DNA of 64,000 bases from Rhizobium herbae (GCF_019511375.1 NZ_JAEUAO010000004.1:248001-312000); one strand, 5' to 3'. Positions 35,242-44,833 are shown, counted from the stretch's first letter. Notes: generated from the letters alone by a model not told the origin. Program-made: numbers and translations.

Positions 35242-35275
35242 GAACGCCGCGCCCTCGATCGAGGCGCGGCGGTTC
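35242..35275. terminator. GC-rich hairpin between convergent pyk and alpha/beta hydrolase genes
   Basis: GAACGCCGCGCC...GGCGCGGCGGTTC with a palindromic centre TCGATCGA; about 13 pairs. No T tract, but it lies just after the pyk stop and at the end of the opposing gene, so it probably protects or ends both transcripts. Confidence 0.55.
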
Positions 35276-36305
35276 ATTGGCGCATGTCGCCGGCGATGCG
35301 GGCCTCGGCCCGGCGTACCACGCCTTCGAGGTCGGGCGTCTTTCCCGCCAGCGTCTCGAGCGCCGCGATTACCACGTCGGTTGCGGCATAATCCGGTTTG
35401 TGGCCGAGATTGTGGATGCGCAGGAGCATGGAACCCCTGATGTCTTCGTGCAACTGGCGAGAATGGATTTCGGGATAAACGATACGGTCGGTATCGCCGG
35501 TGATGATGACGGCCGGCGCCTCGATCTCCCTGTAGCGCGGCGACGTCCGTTTCACATAGTCCAGCAGATTGGCGACATCGATGGCGTTGTTGCGGAAGGC
35601 GCGCGGCCTGAGGGCCAGATAGGCCGCCGTCTGCTCGACGTAGTCGTCCGGGCGCGCGTTGGGTTCGAAGACGGTTTTCGTCGCACTGTCGATCAAGGCC
35701 ATGCCGACGGGTGGCGCGACGAGGGAGGAAAACAGCCAGCCGAATACCGGGGCCTTGGCAGCGTCGTAGTACCATTCGATGCCACCCGGCCAGGGATGTG
35801 TGGCGGGCGAGAGGAAGAGAAGGCCCGCGACCATGTCCTTGTGGTTCAGCGCGAAACTGGCGGCGACCGCCCCGCCGAAGGAATGGCTGACGATGATCGC
35901 CTTGCTGATGCCGCGCTTCTTCATCAAGGCCGCGATCGCATCGGCCTGGCCGTCGGGATAGGCGTTTTGCGCACCGCCGCGGTCGGAGAAGCCGAATCCC
36001 GGACGGTCGAGAAACAGCATATCGGCTCGCCCTTCGAGCCTGCTTCTGAAGGCGGTCATCTGATCACGCAGATTGGCGCTTGCGCCGTGAATGAAGACAA
36101 GGGTCGGCAGGTCGGCGGTGTTCGGGCGCGGCACGTAGACGCTGTTCATCCGATAGCCGCCAACGTCCAAGCGTTCGCCCCTGTTCGGATTGCTCTTCTC
36201 GAAAGCGGTTGCCTGATAGGCGCTGAAGCCGAACCCCGTGACGAGCAGGGCGAGAAACACGGATGCGACGAACAGCATGGCTTTCCTGAAGGCTGAAGAC
36301 ATCAA
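35274..36305 (-). CDS. Alpha/beta hydrolase, membrane anchored
   Basis: 343 residues. An N-terminal hydrophobic segment (AMLFVASVFLALLVTGFGF) acts as anchor or signal. The hydrolase core has FIHGASANLRDQM (oxyanion strand), FLDRPGFGFSD, the nucleophile elbow VSHSFGGAVA, a candidate acid in TGDTDRIV and the late His in HNLGHKPDYA. Substrate unknown; the fold is shared by esterases, haloperoxidases and dehalogenases. The gene stands alone between pyk and a TPR gene. Confidence 0.88.
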   Translation of the reverse strand: MMSSAFRKAMLFVASVFLALLVTGFGFSAYQATAFEKSNPNRGERLDVGGYRMNSVYVPRPNTADLPTLVFIHGASANLRDQMTAFRSRLEGRADMLFLDRPGFGFSDRGGAQNAYPDGQADAIAALMKKRGISKAIIVSHSFGGAVAASFALNHKDMVAGLLFLSPATHPWPGGIEWYYDAAKAPVFGWLFSSLVAPPVGMALIDSATKTVFEPNARPDDYVEQTAAYLALRPRAFRNNAIDVANLLDYVKRTSPRYREIEAPAVIITGDTDRIVYPEIHSRQLHEDIRGSMLLRIHNLGHKPDYAATDVVIAALETLAGKTPDLEGVVRRAEARIAGDMRQ

Positions 36306-36461
36306 TCAATCTCGCGCGGTTTGCGCGCATGCGCAACCGATCAGATGGTTCACCATCGTCTGATACGAGAAAGAGTGACCCTCGGTTTCGCCTGATGGTG
36401 AAATGCCGGTTCGGCCTGCTGATTGGATCGGCCACTCATTAAAAATGGAAGGCGCGCAGAA

Positions 36462-37067
36462 CTACGTGCGATTGCCGGCGAGCTTTTCTTCAAGGTCACC
36501 GAGTTGTTCCTGTGCCTGGCGATCGGCAGGGTAGATGTCGAGAAACTGTTCCCAGGCCCGCAGCGCCAGTTCATCCTTGCCAGCAGCGGTAAGGATCGCC
36601 GCCATGCCGGCGAGCGCCCCGAAATGCCGCGGCTCGATCGCCAGCACCTGGTTGATGTCCGACATCGACTTGCGATAGTTGCCCATCCTGTAGTGCAGTG
36701 TCGCGCGCTGGTTCCAGCCCTCGACATATTGCGGCGCAAGATAGATGACCTGATCGAAGATATCGAGCGCGCTCGCCTTGCGATCCGCTTCGAGCGCTTT
36801 TGCTGCCCATTGCATCAAGAGATTGATGGAGGCGCTGCCGGAATCCCGCCATTCGCCGCGGATGCGATCGGAAATTTCGCGTGCCTTTTCGGGGTCGCGT
36901 TCCCGTTTCAGTTCGGAAAAGAGCGTGTCGAGCCGCTGCTTCGGCGTCGCCAGTTCCGATGTCGCCGAAGCCTGTGAGGTGTCTGCTGCAAGAAGACCGG
37001 GTGCGCCAGTGATCGACGCGAAAAGCGCAATCACGAGAATCGAAAAAGCAGACATGAGTTTAGCCAT
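36462..37067 (-). CDS. Exported tetratricopeptide repeat protein
   Basis: 201 residues. Signal peptide (AFSILVIALFASITGAPGLLAA, about 1-29). About four TPR-like helical pairs follow (SINLLMQWAAKALEADRKAS, VEGWNQRATLHYRMGNYRKS, AIEPRHFGALAGMAAILTAA, ALRAWEQFLDIYPADRQAQE). Probably a periplasmic scaffold. No partner can be deduced from the neighbourhood. Confidence 0.88.
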   Translation of the reverse strand: MAKLMSAFSILVIALFASITGAPGLLAADTSQASATSELATPKQRLDTLFSELKRERDPEKAREISDRIRGEWRDSGSASINLLMQWAAKALEADRKASALDIFDQVIYLAPQYVEGWNQRATLHYRMGNYRKSMSDINQVLAIEPRHFGALAGMAAILTAAGKDELALRAWEQFLDIYPADRQAQEQLGDLEEKLAGNRT

Positions 37068-37216
37068 GACAGATAAGGTAGTCCGCCATGGCCGAAGATC
37101 AAATCAAATTTGAGACATCAATTCGATGAACCGCATGAGCCCCAATGAGGGAGCCCAAGCGCTTTCATTCCATTCGCCGACCGACCGAAACCACGATCTC
37201 CGGTCCGCAGAATGGA

Positions 37217-37342
37217 TCAGCCCTGACGGGCCTTGAAGCGCGGGTTCAGCTTGTTGATGATGTAGATGCGGCCCTTGCGGCGCACCAGACGGTTTTCGCG
37301 ATGGCGGGCCTTCAGCGACTTGAGCGAATTTTTGATCTTCAT
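37217..37342 (-). CDS. rpmJ: Ribosomal protein L36
   Basis: 41 residues: it begins [20 protein letters not shown] and ends [13 protein letters not shown]. This is the 41-residue L36 form without the zinc-binding cysteines, typical of alphaproteobacteria. Very basic. It stands alone, away from the ribosomal operons, as is usual for this gene in rhizobia. The 184 bases upstream hold its promoter and the end of purK. Confidence 0.95.
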   Translation of the reverse strand: MKIKNSLKSLKARHRENRLVRRKGRIYIINKLNPRFKARQG

Positions 37343-37473
37343 TTTTCTGATCCGCAGTTTTGGCGAATCCGAATTCGCCGCTCTTTAACAATCAAAAGCG
37401 CGCTTGCAGACCGTTCGGGCCGAGCGCGCTCTTAGGGTGGCAGGCAAATAACCCGGCATCGCAAAAGTGTCAA

Positions 37474-37517
37474 CCACAGAGAGCCGGTTTTAACGCCGGC
37501 TTTCGGCTTTTCTGTGG
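37474..37517. terminator. Two-tier hairpin after purK
   Basis: Outer arms CCACAGA (37474-37480) and TCTGTGG (37511-37517), inner arms AGCCGG (37482-37487) and CCGGCT (37496-37501). It lies just beyond the purK stop at 37527. No clear T tract on the minus strand. Confidence 0.55.
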
Positions 37518-37526
37518 GTTAAACCC

Positions 37527-38576
37527 TTAAATCAGCCAGGTGACGTGGCCCATCTTGCGGCCCGGCCGGGCTTCGGACTTGCCATAGAGATGGACCAGCG
37601 CGTTCGGCTGGGCGAGCCACTGCGGGACGTCATTGATGTCGTCGCCGATCAGGTTCTGCATCACGCAGTCGGAATGCCGGGCGCCATCGGACAGCGTCAA
37701 TCCTGTGACAGCGCGGATGTGCTGCTCGAACTGCGAGACGACGCAGGCAGCCTCGGTCCAGTGGCCGGAATTGTGGACGCGGGGGGCGATTTCGTTGACG
37801 ATCGGCGTGCCATCGGCGAGCACGAAGAATTCCACACCGACCACACCGACGTAGCCGAGCGCTTCGAGAATCGCTCCGGCAGCGGCACGCGCTGCCGCCG
37901 TGGTTGCGTCCGCGATGGAGGCGGGAACGGTGGATGTATGAAGAATACCGTTGCGGTGCACGTTCTCTGCCGGATCGAAACAGGCGATCTTTCCATCGAT
38001 GCTGCGCGCAGCAATAACGGATATCTCCCGCTCGAATGCGACGAAGCTTTCGAGGATGAGCGGCACGTTGCCGAGCGCCACGTAGGCGCCTGTGGCGCTG
38101 TCGCTTGCGCCGCGAAAGACGCGCTGGCCCTTGCCGTCATAACCGAGGCGCCGGGTCTTCAAAACGCCGACGCCGGAGAAATCGGCGAGTGCCCGTTCGA
38201 GGTCATCCTGGCTGTCGACGGGATGAAAGCGCGCGGTCGCAAGGCCGCAGCCATTGAGAAACTGTTTTTCCGTCACCCTGTCCTGCGCCACTTGCAGCGC
38301 CTTGGGCGGAGGGTAGACGGGGAGCGAACGCGCAAGCAGGTCGGCTGCAGCGACCGGAACGTTCTCGAACTCATAGGTGACGACGTCGCAGACTTTCGCG
38401 AGCTTGGCCAGCGCCGCTTCATCGTCGTAACTGGCGACGATCTGGCTGCTGGCGACCTGTGCGGCCGGACAGTCGGCCTGCGGCTCGAGGATGACGGTGC
38501 GGAAATTGAGCCGGGCGGCTGCCATGGCAAGCATGCGGCCGAGCTGGCCGCCACCAATAATGCCGATCGTTTTCAT
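37527..38576 (-). CDS. purK: N5-carboxyaminoimidazole ribonucleotide synthase
   Basis: 349 residues. ATP-grasp enzyme: [17 protein letters not shown] at the start, [12 protein letters not shown] (ATP site), and [24 protein letters not shown]. It carboxylates 5-aminoimidazole ribonucleotide with ATP and bicarbonate in purine synthesis. It overlaps the upstream purE by 4 bases (ATGA), so purE-purK is an operon. Confidence 0.97.
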   Translation of the reverse strand: MKTIGIIGGGQLGRMLAMAAARLNFRTVILEPQADCPAAQVASSQIVASYDDEAALAKLAKVCDVVTYEFENVPVAAADLLARSLPVYPPPKALQVAQDRVTEKQFLNGCGLATARFHPVDSQDDLERALADFSGVGVLKTRRLGYDGKGQRVFRGASDSATGAYVALGNVPLILESFVAFEREISVIAARSIDGKIACFDPAENVHRNGILHTSTVPASIADATTAAARAAAGAILEALGYVGVVGVEFFVLADGTPIVNEIAPRVHNSGHWTEAACVVSQFEQHIRAVTGLTLSDGARHSDCVMQNLIGDDINDVPQWLAQPNALVHLYGKSEARPGRKMGHVTWLI

Positions 38577-39073
38577 GCCTGATCCACGGGATATTCGGCA
38601 ACCGCGGCGCTCTGCTGTTCGCGCCAGTCGTCAAGGCGGTCAGCAAGGTCGGGATCGCTGAGCGCCAGGACGGCCGCAGCAAGGAGGGCCGCGTTGACGG
38701 CGCCGGCGCGGCCGATCGCCAGCGTACCGACCGGGATGCCGGCCGGCATCTGGACGATCGAAAGAAGGCTGTCCTGACCGGAGAGCGCCTTGGACTGAAC
38801 GGGGACGCCGAAGACCGGCAGTGCCGTCATGGCAGCTGTCATTCCGGGCAGGTGGGCGGCACCGCCGGCGCCAGCGATGATCACCTTGAAGCCTTCGTCG
38901 CGCGCGCCCCTGGCAAAATTGATCAACCGGTCGACCGTGCGATGCGCCGAGACGATGCGGGCATCATAGGCGATGTCGAGCGCATCAAGCGTATCGGCGG
39001 CGTTCTTCATCGTCTCCCAGTCGGACTGGCTTCCCATGATGATGGCGACGGGAGGGGGGGATGCTTTCGTCAC
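38573..39073 (-). CDS. purE: N5-carboxyaminoimidazole ribonucleotide mutase
   Basis: 166 residues. [19 protein letters not shown] at the N-terminus, the active-site His in [22 protein letters not shown] and [13 protein letters not shown]. It converts N5-CAIR to CAIR. First gene of the purEK operon; the YdcH-like gene lies 42 bases upstream on the same strand. Confidence 0.97.
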   Translation of the reverse strand: MTKASPPPVAIIMGSQSDWETMKNAADTLDALDIAYDARIVSAHRTVDRLINFARGARDEGFKVIIAGAGGAAHLPGMTAAMTALPVFGVPVQSKALSGQDSLLSIVQMPAGIPVGTLAIGRAGAVNAALLAAAVLALSDPDLADRLDDWREQQSAAVAEYPVDQA

Positions 39074-39115
39074 GTTCTTCGTTCCGATGTTGTGAGGCCG
39101 AAATCCCGAGCCGGT

Positions 39116-39319
39116 TCAGGCGATGATGTCGGGAATGATCTGGTCCTCGATCTTGGTGATCTTGTCCTTGATGATCAGCTTCTTCTTTTTCATCCGCTGG
39201 ATGCGCAGCGCATCGCAGCCTGTCTGGATCATAGCGTTGATCGCGACATCGTAATCCTCGTGTTCCTGCCGCAGCCGCGCTACGCTCAGTCTGAGTTCGG
39301 CCTGGTCCTGATCTGGCAT
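39116..39319 (-). CDS. YdcH-like small protein (DUF465)
   Basis: 67 residues from ATG 39319, with GGGGAAG upstream. Mostly one amphipathic helix (AELRLSVARLRQEHEDYDVA) followed by a basic turn RIQRMKKKKLIIKDKITKIEDQI, which is the DUF465/YdcH signature (K-K-x-K-L-x-L-K-D). Function unknown. It precedes purEK by 42 bases and may share their transcript. A second DUF465 gene starts 208 bases away in the other direction. Confidence 0.85.
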   Translation of the reverse strand: MPDQDQAELRLSVARLRQEHEDYDVAINAMIQTGCDALRIQRMKKKKLIIKDKITKIEDQIIPDIIA

Positions 39320-39527
39320 GCAATCTTCCCCGTCGGCGCCGGCAGCATCGTCTGCTATCCGCATCAAATCGAGCGTCGCTCTAGCACAGAATTGTTGGTA
39401 ACGGGAAGTTATCCTTCGCCACGATTTCGCCTTCGACAAATGAAAAATAGCATGGCACATTAACTCGGTTAACGTCGAACATCCGGCATTCCCCCGCCGG
39501 GTGCAAGCAAAAGGAAGGGACTGCCAC

Positions 39528-39701
39528 ATGACCATTGAGGCTCATCTTGCAACGCTTGAGAAAAAACATGGTGTTCTGGAGCAGGAGCTCCACACTGCTC
39601 TCCTGCAGCCCTCGGTGCAGGACCAGCACATTGCCGACATCAAGCGTCGGAAGCTGCGCTTGAAGGACGAAATCGAAAAGATTCGGTCTTCCTCTCACTG
39701 A
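39528..39701 (+). CDS. YdcH-like small protein (DUF465), second copy
   Basis: 57 residues from ATG 39528: MTIEAHLATLEKKHGVLEQEL then a loop and IKRRKLRLKDEIEKIR, the DUF465 pattern. Predicted helical hairpin. It is divergent from the other DUF465 gene. The region upstream has GTTAAC motifs (TTAACTCGGTTAAC near 39462). Confidence 0.88.
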   Translation: MTIEAHLATLEKKHGVLEQELHTALLQPSVQDQHIADIKRRKLRLKDEIEKIRSSSH

Positions 39702-39892
39702 TTAGGTAAGCAATCTCATTCATCGGGAAACTTTTGTTCCAGCGCGAGAAACCCATCCGAAAGACGAAATGAATTTCGCAAATCCGGTTGCAGCGTTGTT
39801 GAGAGACGGAACGCGTTCCGCGCGGACATGACGTTCGCCAGAGTACCGTGGTACCGAGTTTCCCGATGTCTGACCTTTCGAGGTCACAACGA

Positions 39893-40153
39893 TTACGACC
39901 AGAACTGATCCAGCCACAGATTGACCCGGTCGAAGCCGGGCTTGTTGATCGCATAAATCCGCTTCGTGCCGCTGGCGGAAACGGAGACGAGGTTTGAGTC
40001 CAGCAGGGCCTTCAGATGCTGCGATACGGCCGGGCGGCTGATCGGCAATCCTTCAGCAAGTTCATTCACTGTCCGCGGCGCGCGCCGCAGTTCCTCCAGC
40101 AGATAGCGCCGGTTCGGATCCGAGATTGCATCAAAGGGATCAGTGTTTGACAT
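39893..40153 (-). CDS. ArsR-type winged-helix regulator
   Basis: 86 residues from ATG 40153 (an ATG at 40159 is also in frame). Helix-turn-helix DPFDAISDPNRRYLLEELRR and ISRPAVSQHLKALLDSNLV, then the wing GTKRIYAINKPGFDRV. No cysteine pair for metal sensing, so it belongs to the metal-independent ArsR branch, often paired with SRPBCC proteins; none is adjacent here. The 190 bases downstream contain short palindromes (GAACGCGTTC at 39807-39816) but no gene. Confidence 0.85.
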   Translation of the reverse strand: MSNTDPFDAISDPNRRYLLEELRRAPRTVNELAEGLPISRPAVSQHLKALLDSNLVSVSASGTKRIYAINKPGFDRVNLWLDQFWS

Positions 40154-40277
40154 GCGCAAACGCTAGGAGAATTCACAGCGCTCGGCAAGCAAATTGTGCA
40201 ATGCGGCATAATAATTTTGCTTTGCGGTATGCAAGCGGCGCGTGTAACCGTAAGCCGCCGCCAAGCAAGTGCGCGCC

Positions 40278-41057
40278 TTACGAACCCATGACAAGCACGG
40301 TCAGGCCGTCGTAGGCAAGCTTCAGGCCCGCGAGGAACGCCATCGTATACATGAACGGATAGAAGACTTGCGGCTGCATGCGCCGCACGACCCAGGCGCC
40401 GGTCATCGTTGCCAGCATAGCCAGCGGAAAAAGCGTCATCGACGTCGCCAGGTTGCTGAGATCGAGTTGTCCGAGGGCAAAATAGGGAATGAGCTTGACG
40501 GCATTGAGGATGGCGAAAAAGCGCACCATGGTACCGGTATATTCGCGCGGTTGCAGCTTCAGCGGCAGGGCGTAGATCTGGAAGGGCGGACCGCCGGCAT
40601 GGGCGACGAAGCTGCCATAACCGGCAAAGGAACCGAGAAAGCTCGCCTGTAGCGGCCGGTGCGGCTTTGCCGGAATGACTATGCCGCGCCGGGCGCGCCA
40701 CACGTTGTAGACATAACGCAGCACGAACAGGATGGTGATGACGCCGATGATCAGTCGCAGCGCATCACGCGGCACATAGGCCGAGGTCGCCCAGCCGATG
40801 GCGATGCCGACAAGGGCGCCGGGCAGCAGCATCGTCAGCGTCTTGGTATCGCCATGCTGGCGCCACATCCACAGCGAGACGAGGTCCATGGCGATCAGGA
40901 TCGGCAACAGCAGCGCTGCCGCCTGGACCGGAGAAACGGCGAGCGACAGGAGGGGCACGCCCATCAGGGACAGCGCTTCGCCCATTCCCCCCTTGCTGAA
41001 GCCGACAAGCAGAACCGCGGGAACGGCGATGGCATAGAACTGAAAATCGGGAAGCAT
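40278..41057 (-). CDS. TauE/SafE-family sulfite exporter-like membrane protein
   Basis: 259 residues from ATG 41057. About seven to eight hydrophobic segments, with the family motif VLLVGFSKGGMGEALSLMGVP near the N-terminus and the repeated half motif SFLGSFAGYGSFVAHAGGPP in the middle. TauE/SafE proteins export small organosulfur or sulfite anions. Substrate unknown here. Not linked to a sulfur operon in the window. Confidence 0.9.
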   Translation of the reverse strand: MLPDFQFYAIAVPAVLLVGFSKGGMGEALSLMGVPLLSLAVSPVQAAALLLPILIAMDLVSLWMWRQHGDTKTLTMLLPGALVGIAIGWATSAYVPRDALRLIIGVITILFVLRYVYNVWRARRGIVIPAKPHRPLQASFLGSFAGYGSFVAHAGGPPFQIYALPLKLQPREYTGTMVRFFAILNAVKLIPYFALGQLDLSNLATSMTLFPLAMLATMTGAWVVRRMQPQVFYPFMYTMAFLAGLKLAYDGLTVLVMGS

Positions 41058-41160
41058 GGGTATCGGTTGATCCTTTTGCCTGCAGGGTCTATCGCTTTTG
41101 CGGATCGAAATCGAGTAGGGGATGGCGCGTAACGCGCATTTCACCGGGAACAAAGACACC

Positions 41161-41814
41161 ATGAGCAATACAGACAACCGCTGCCGCCTCGTCCTCATTG
41201 CGCCTGACATCGCCGATGTCGAAAGCCGCGGGCAAGTCCTCGGCGATGCGTTGCGAGGCGGCGATGTTGCCTCGGTCATCCTGCCGCAGTACGACCTTAA
41301 CGATCACGCTTTCCAGAAACACGCGGAGGCGCTCGTGCCACTGATCCAGAAGGCGGGTGCGGCGGCGCTGCTGGCCGGCGATACGCGGGTTGCCGGCCGC
41401 GCCAAGGCCGATGGCCTGCATGTTACCGGCAATGCGGCGGAGCTCGCCGAGGCGGTTGAAAAATTCTCGCCGAAACTCATCGTTGGCGGCGGCAATGCCA
41501 CCGACCGGCACCATGCGCTGGAGATGGGCGAGATCCGCCCGGATTATGTCTTCTTCGGCAAGCTCGACGGCGACATCAAGCCGGAGGCGCATCCGAAGAA
41601 CGTCGCACTTGCCGAATGGTGGGCCTCGATGATCGAAATCCCCTGCATCGTCATGGGCGGCACGGATCCTCAGTCGGCGCTCACCGTTGCCGAGAGTGGC
41701 GCGGAATTCGTCGCGCTGCGTCTTGCCGTGTTTTCTGAGCCGGAACAGGCGGCCGTCATTGTTGGGCAGGTCAACGCGCTCCTTGACGAAAAAGCGCCAC
41801 GGTTTGAAGATTAA
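41161..41814 (+). CDS. Thiamine phosphate synthase-like protein (TenI/ThiE family)
   Basis: 217 residues from ATG 41161 (ATG 41122 in frame is possible). TIM-barrel with RLVLIAPDIADVESRGQVL, KAGAAALLAGDTRVAGRAKADGLHV and GDIKPEAHPKNVALAEWWAS. ThiE joins HMP-PP and thiazole-P; here several ThiE phosphate-binding residues look altered and no thi genes are near, so it is more likely a divergent paralogue. It is followed 9 bases later by the Sel1 protein gene. Confidence 0.8.
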   Translation: MSNTDNRCRLVLIAPDIADVESRGQVLGDALRGGDVASVILPQYDLNDHAFQKHAEALVPLIQKAGAAALLAGDTRVAGRAKADGLHVTGNAAELAEAVEKFSPKLIVGGGNATDRHHALEMGEIRPDYVFFGKLDGDIKPEAHPKNVALAEWWASMIEIPCIVMGGTDPQSALTVAESGAEFVALRLAVFSEPEQAAVIVGQVNALLDEKAPRFED

Positions 41815-41823
41815 GACATTTCC

Positions 41824-43023
41824 ATGTTGATCACTGCTTTGCCACCGCGGCGCCGCCTTTCGCTTTTCCTGATGTGCGCCACGTTGCTTGGCGCGCCCGC
41901 CTGCTTGCGCGCGGAAGACGCGTTGCCCGGCGTGACCACGGCCACGCCGGCGCAGGAGGGGAACACGCCCCAGGTGCAAGGCGAGATCGACGAGGGCACC
42001 GTTGGCAAACGCGGACGGATCACGCCGTTCAACGGCGCCGCGCTGCCGCAAGACGAAATACCGAAGCTGCAGCCTCCGGAAGATGCTGGCAAGGCCGATG
42101 AAAAAAAACGCACGCCATCGGGCGGCGTCAACGTGCTTGATCGGATGGGCGCGGAATTGCCGGCTCTGCCTCAGGAAAAGGCGTTCGCCGGCAAGGCCGA
42201 CGATGCCTACGGCGCGTTTCAGCGCGGCTACTATCTGACCGCGTTGGAACTGGCCTTGCCGCGGGCGCAACTCGGCGATGCGGCGGCGCAGACGCTGGTC
42301 GCGGAAATCTTCGCGCAAGGGCTCGGCGTGGCGCGCAATACCAAGGACGCAGCTTTCTGGTATGGCCAGGCGGCCAATGCGGGCGATCCCGGCGCCATGT
42401 TCAAATACGCTCTTCTGCTGATGGAAGGGCGCGATGTTCCGCGCGACAAGAAAAGGTCTGAAGAGCTGATGAAGAAGGCTGCCGACCTTGGCAATTCTTC
42501 CGCCCAGTTCAATTATGGCCAGTTGCTTGTCGCCGACATGCCGGGCGAAAGGGGGCTGAAGGCGGCGCTGCCCTATTATGAGAAGTCGGCCGAGCAGGGC
42601 ATCGCCGATGCGCAATATGCGCTGTCGCAGATTTATTTGAACGTCGACGGCATCGACGACAACAAGCGGGCAAAGGCGCGCGACTGGCTGTTGCGCGCAG
42701 CGCGTGCCGGCTTCGATACCGCCCAGCTCGACCTTGCGATCTGGCTGGTCGACGGCATCGGCGGCGATCGCAATCTCGAAGAAGGCTTCAAATGGATGAG
42801 GCGGGCGGCCGAGGGCGGCAATGTCGTGGCACAGAACAAGCTGTCGCATCTCTATGTCAATGCGATCGGCACGCGGCCTGATCCGGTCGAGGCTGCCAAA
42901 TGGTACGTGCTGTCGCGCCGGGCGGGATTGAAGGACCCTGCGCTGGAGGATTTCTATCTCGGGCTGACCGAAGCGCAGCAGAAGGCGGCGTTGAGCGCTG
43001 CCAACAAACACCGGTCGTCCTGA
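41824..43023 (+). CDS. Exported Sel1-repeat protein
   Basis: 399 residues. Signal peptide to about residue 30 (LSLFLMCATLLGAPACLRA). A Pro/Gly linker to about 110 precedes a row of Sel1-like repeats (AQTLVAEIFAQGLGVARNTKDA, AMFKYALLLMEGRDVPRDKK, AQFNYGQLLVADMPGERGL, AQYALSQIYLNVDGID, and onward to about 375). Sel1 proteins act as scaffolds for protein contacts in the periplasm. Nine bases after the ThiE-like gene, so probably co-transcribed. Confidence 0.9.
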   Translation: MLITALPPRRRLSLFLMCATLLGAPACLRAEDALPGVTTATPAQEGNTPQVQGEIDEGTVGKRGRITPFNGAALPQDEIPKLQPPEDAGKADEKKRTPSGGVNVLDRMGAELPALPQEKAFAGKADDAYGAFQRGYYLTALELALPRAQLGDAAAQTLVAEIFAQGLGVARNTKDAAFWYGQAANAGDPGAMFKYALLLMEGRDVPRDKKRSEELMKKAADLGNSSAQFNYGQLLVADMPGERGLKAALPYYEKSAEQGIADAQYALSQIYLNVDGIDDNKRAKARDWLLRAARAGFDTAQLDLAIWLVDGIGGDRNLEEGFKWMRRAAEGGNVVAQNKLSHLYVNAIGTRPDPVEAAKWYVLSRRAGLKDPALEDFYLGLTEAQQKAALSAANKHRSS

Positions 43024-43036
43024 GCGAGTTTCCAGG

Positions 43037-43081
43037 GCATGATCCCGAAAAGCTAAAGCAGCTTTTGGGGCGGCATCATGC
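43037..43081. repeat. Palindromic intergenic repeat upstream of efp
   Basis: GCATGATCCCGAAAAGCT and AGCTTTTGGGG-CGGC-ATCATGC arms around a short loop (AAAGC). The core GATCCCGAAAAG is a motif of a dispersed rhizobial palindrome. It lies 14 bases after the Sel1 gene stop and may end that transcript. The rest of the 219-base gap to efp holds no gene. Confidence 0.75.
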
Positions 43082-43242
43082 TCCGCTTCTTCAATTTTGA
43101 GCGGACTGAGATTTCGGGTCGGTTCGAGCAAAAATCGTCCGGTCAAAGCGCAAGACTTGAACTTTCGGGGGTTTTGTGGTCTTGAAGCGCCGGATTGGCT
43201 GGCCGGCGGGCGCGGCCCGGACTTCTTTAGGACTTGCTTCCC

Positions 43243-43806
43243 ATGAAAATCAGCGGCAGCGAAATTCGCCCCGGCAGCGTCATCGAGCACAATGGCGGCC
43301 TCTGGGCTGCGGTCAAGAGCGTCACGGTCAAGCCGGGCAAGGGCGGCGCCTTCAACCAGGTGGAACTCAAGAACCTGATCGACGGTACCAAACTCAACGA
43401 GCGCTTCCGCTCGTCCGAAACCGTCGAACTGGTGACACTCGATCTCAAGGACTTCCAGTTCCTCTATGAAGAGGGCGACGCTCTGGTATTCATGGACGTC
43501 GAGAGCTATGAACAGCTGGAACTGCAGAAGGACTTTGTCGGCGACCGCGCCACCTTCCTGCAGGACGGCATGATGGTTTCGGTAAGACTTTACGACGAAA
43601 AGCCGATCGGTATCTCGCTGCCCGACCAGGTGGTTCTGGCGATCGCGGAGGCCGATCCGGTGGTGAAGGGGCAGACGGCCGCGTCGTCCTACAAGCCGGC
43701 GATCCTGGAAAATGGCGTGCGCGTCATGGTTCCGCCGTTCGTCGAGGCTGGTGAGCGCATTCTGGTCGACACCAATGAAATCGCCTATCTTCGCCGCGCG
43801 GACTGA
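43243..43806 (+). CDS. efp: Translation elongation factor P
   Basis: 187 residues from ATG 43243. N-terminal KOW-like domain with [17 protein letters not shown] (the modified Lys is about residue 33), middle OB domain and C-terminal OB domain ([33 protein letters not shown]). EF-P relieves ribosome stalling at polyproline stretches. The modification enzyme is not in the window. A hairpin terminator follows. Confidence 0.96.
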   Translation: MKISGSEIRPGSVIEHNGGLWAAVKSVTVKPGKGGAFNQVELKNLIDGTKLNERFRSSETVELVTLDLKDFQFLYEEGDALVFMDVESYEQLELQKDFVGDRATFLQDGMMVSVRLYDEKPIGISLPDQVVLAIAEADPVVKGQTAASSYKPAILENGVRVMVPPFVEAGERILVDTNEIAYLRRAD

Positions 43807-43831
43807 TCCGCAGCGGCACGTTTAAAATTCT

Positions 43832-43855
43832 CCGGTCGTTGCTGCGGCCGGTTTT
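43832..43855 (+). terminator. Terminator after efp
   Basis: CCGGTCG-N6-CGGCCGG (7 pairs, one G-T) followed by TTTTC, 25 bases past the efp stop. Confidence 0.75.
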
Positions 43856-43876
43856 CTGTTTCGAAGGAAAGCCAAA

Positions 43877-44677
43877 ATGGCACGCTCAGCTCTTCTCAAT
43901 GTCATGGTTCAGGCCGCTTTCAAGGCGGGCAAGTCGCTGGCGCGTGATTTTGGCGAAGTCCAGAACCTGCAGGTCTCGCTGAAGGGGCCGGGCGACTATG
44001 TCTCGCAGGCCGATCGCAAGGCGGAAAAGCTGATCCGGGAAGAGCTTCTGAAGGCCCGCCCGACCTATGGGTTCCTCGGCGAGGAAAGCGAAGAGATCAT
44101 CGGCACGGACGGCGCCCACCGCTGGATCGTCGACCCACTCGATGGCACGACGAACTTTCTGCACGGCATTCCGCATTTTGCGATCTCGATCGCGCTCGAG
44201 CGCCAGGGCGAGATCGTCGCCGCTGTCGTCATGAACCCGGCGACAGACGAGCTGTTCACCGCCGAGCGCGGCGGCGGCGCCTTCCTCAACGACCGCCGGC
44301 TGCGCGTCGCTGCCCGCAAGAGCCTGTCGGATGCCGTCATCGGCACCGGCACACCGCATCTGGGCGTTGCCAACCACGGCACCTACCTCGTCGAGTTGCG
44401 CCATGTGATGGGTGAAGTCGCCGGTGTACGCCGCATGGGCGCTGCATCCCTCGATCTGGCCTACGTCGCTGCCGGCCGGTTTGACGGCTTCTGGGAGCGC
44501 GGTCTGTTTCCCTGGGATCTTGCCGCGGGAATTCTGCTGATTCGCGAAGCTGGCGGTTGGGTCGCCGATATCGACGGCGGCAACAAGCCGATGGACGACG
44601 GCTCGATCGTTGCCGGCAACGAATACATCCGCAAGGCGCTGCACGAGGTGCTGCATCGCCCCGTGCCGGGAAAATAA
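43877..44677 (+). CDS. suhB: Inositol monophosphatase family protein
   Basis: 266 residues. Metal motifs GEESEE and WIVDPLDGTTNFLHGIP, and the C-terminal WDLAAGILLIREAGG. It hydrolyses inositol-1-phosphate; the E. coli homologue SuhB also acts as a transcription antitermination factor. Which role applies here is unknown. The 156 bases after it hold no terminator I can see. Confidence 0.95.
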   Translation: MARSALLNVMVQAAFKAGKSLARDFGEVQNLQVSLKGPGDYVSQADRKAEKLIREELLKARPTYGFLGEESEEIIGTDGAHRWIVDPLDGTTNFLHGIPHFAISIALERQGEIVAAVVMNPATDELFTAERGGGAFLNDRRLRVAARKSLSDAVIGTGTPHLGVANHGTYLVELRHVMGEVAGVRRMGAASLDLAYVAAGRFDGFWERGLFPWDLAAGILLIREAGGWVADIDGGNKPMDDGSIVAGNEYIRKALHEVLHRPVPGK

Positions 44678-44833
44678 GCCGGAACGGCCTGGACGGCGGC
44701 TGTTTCATCCTGTTGATGTTGCCCGTTGTTTCCCCTTCAATTTGGCACAAACTTCCTCTAGTCTCCGGCGCAAGCATAGCTGCGTCCGCGTGTGCGGGCA
44801 GGCTGCAGCACATGAAAACCGGAGAATAACCCC

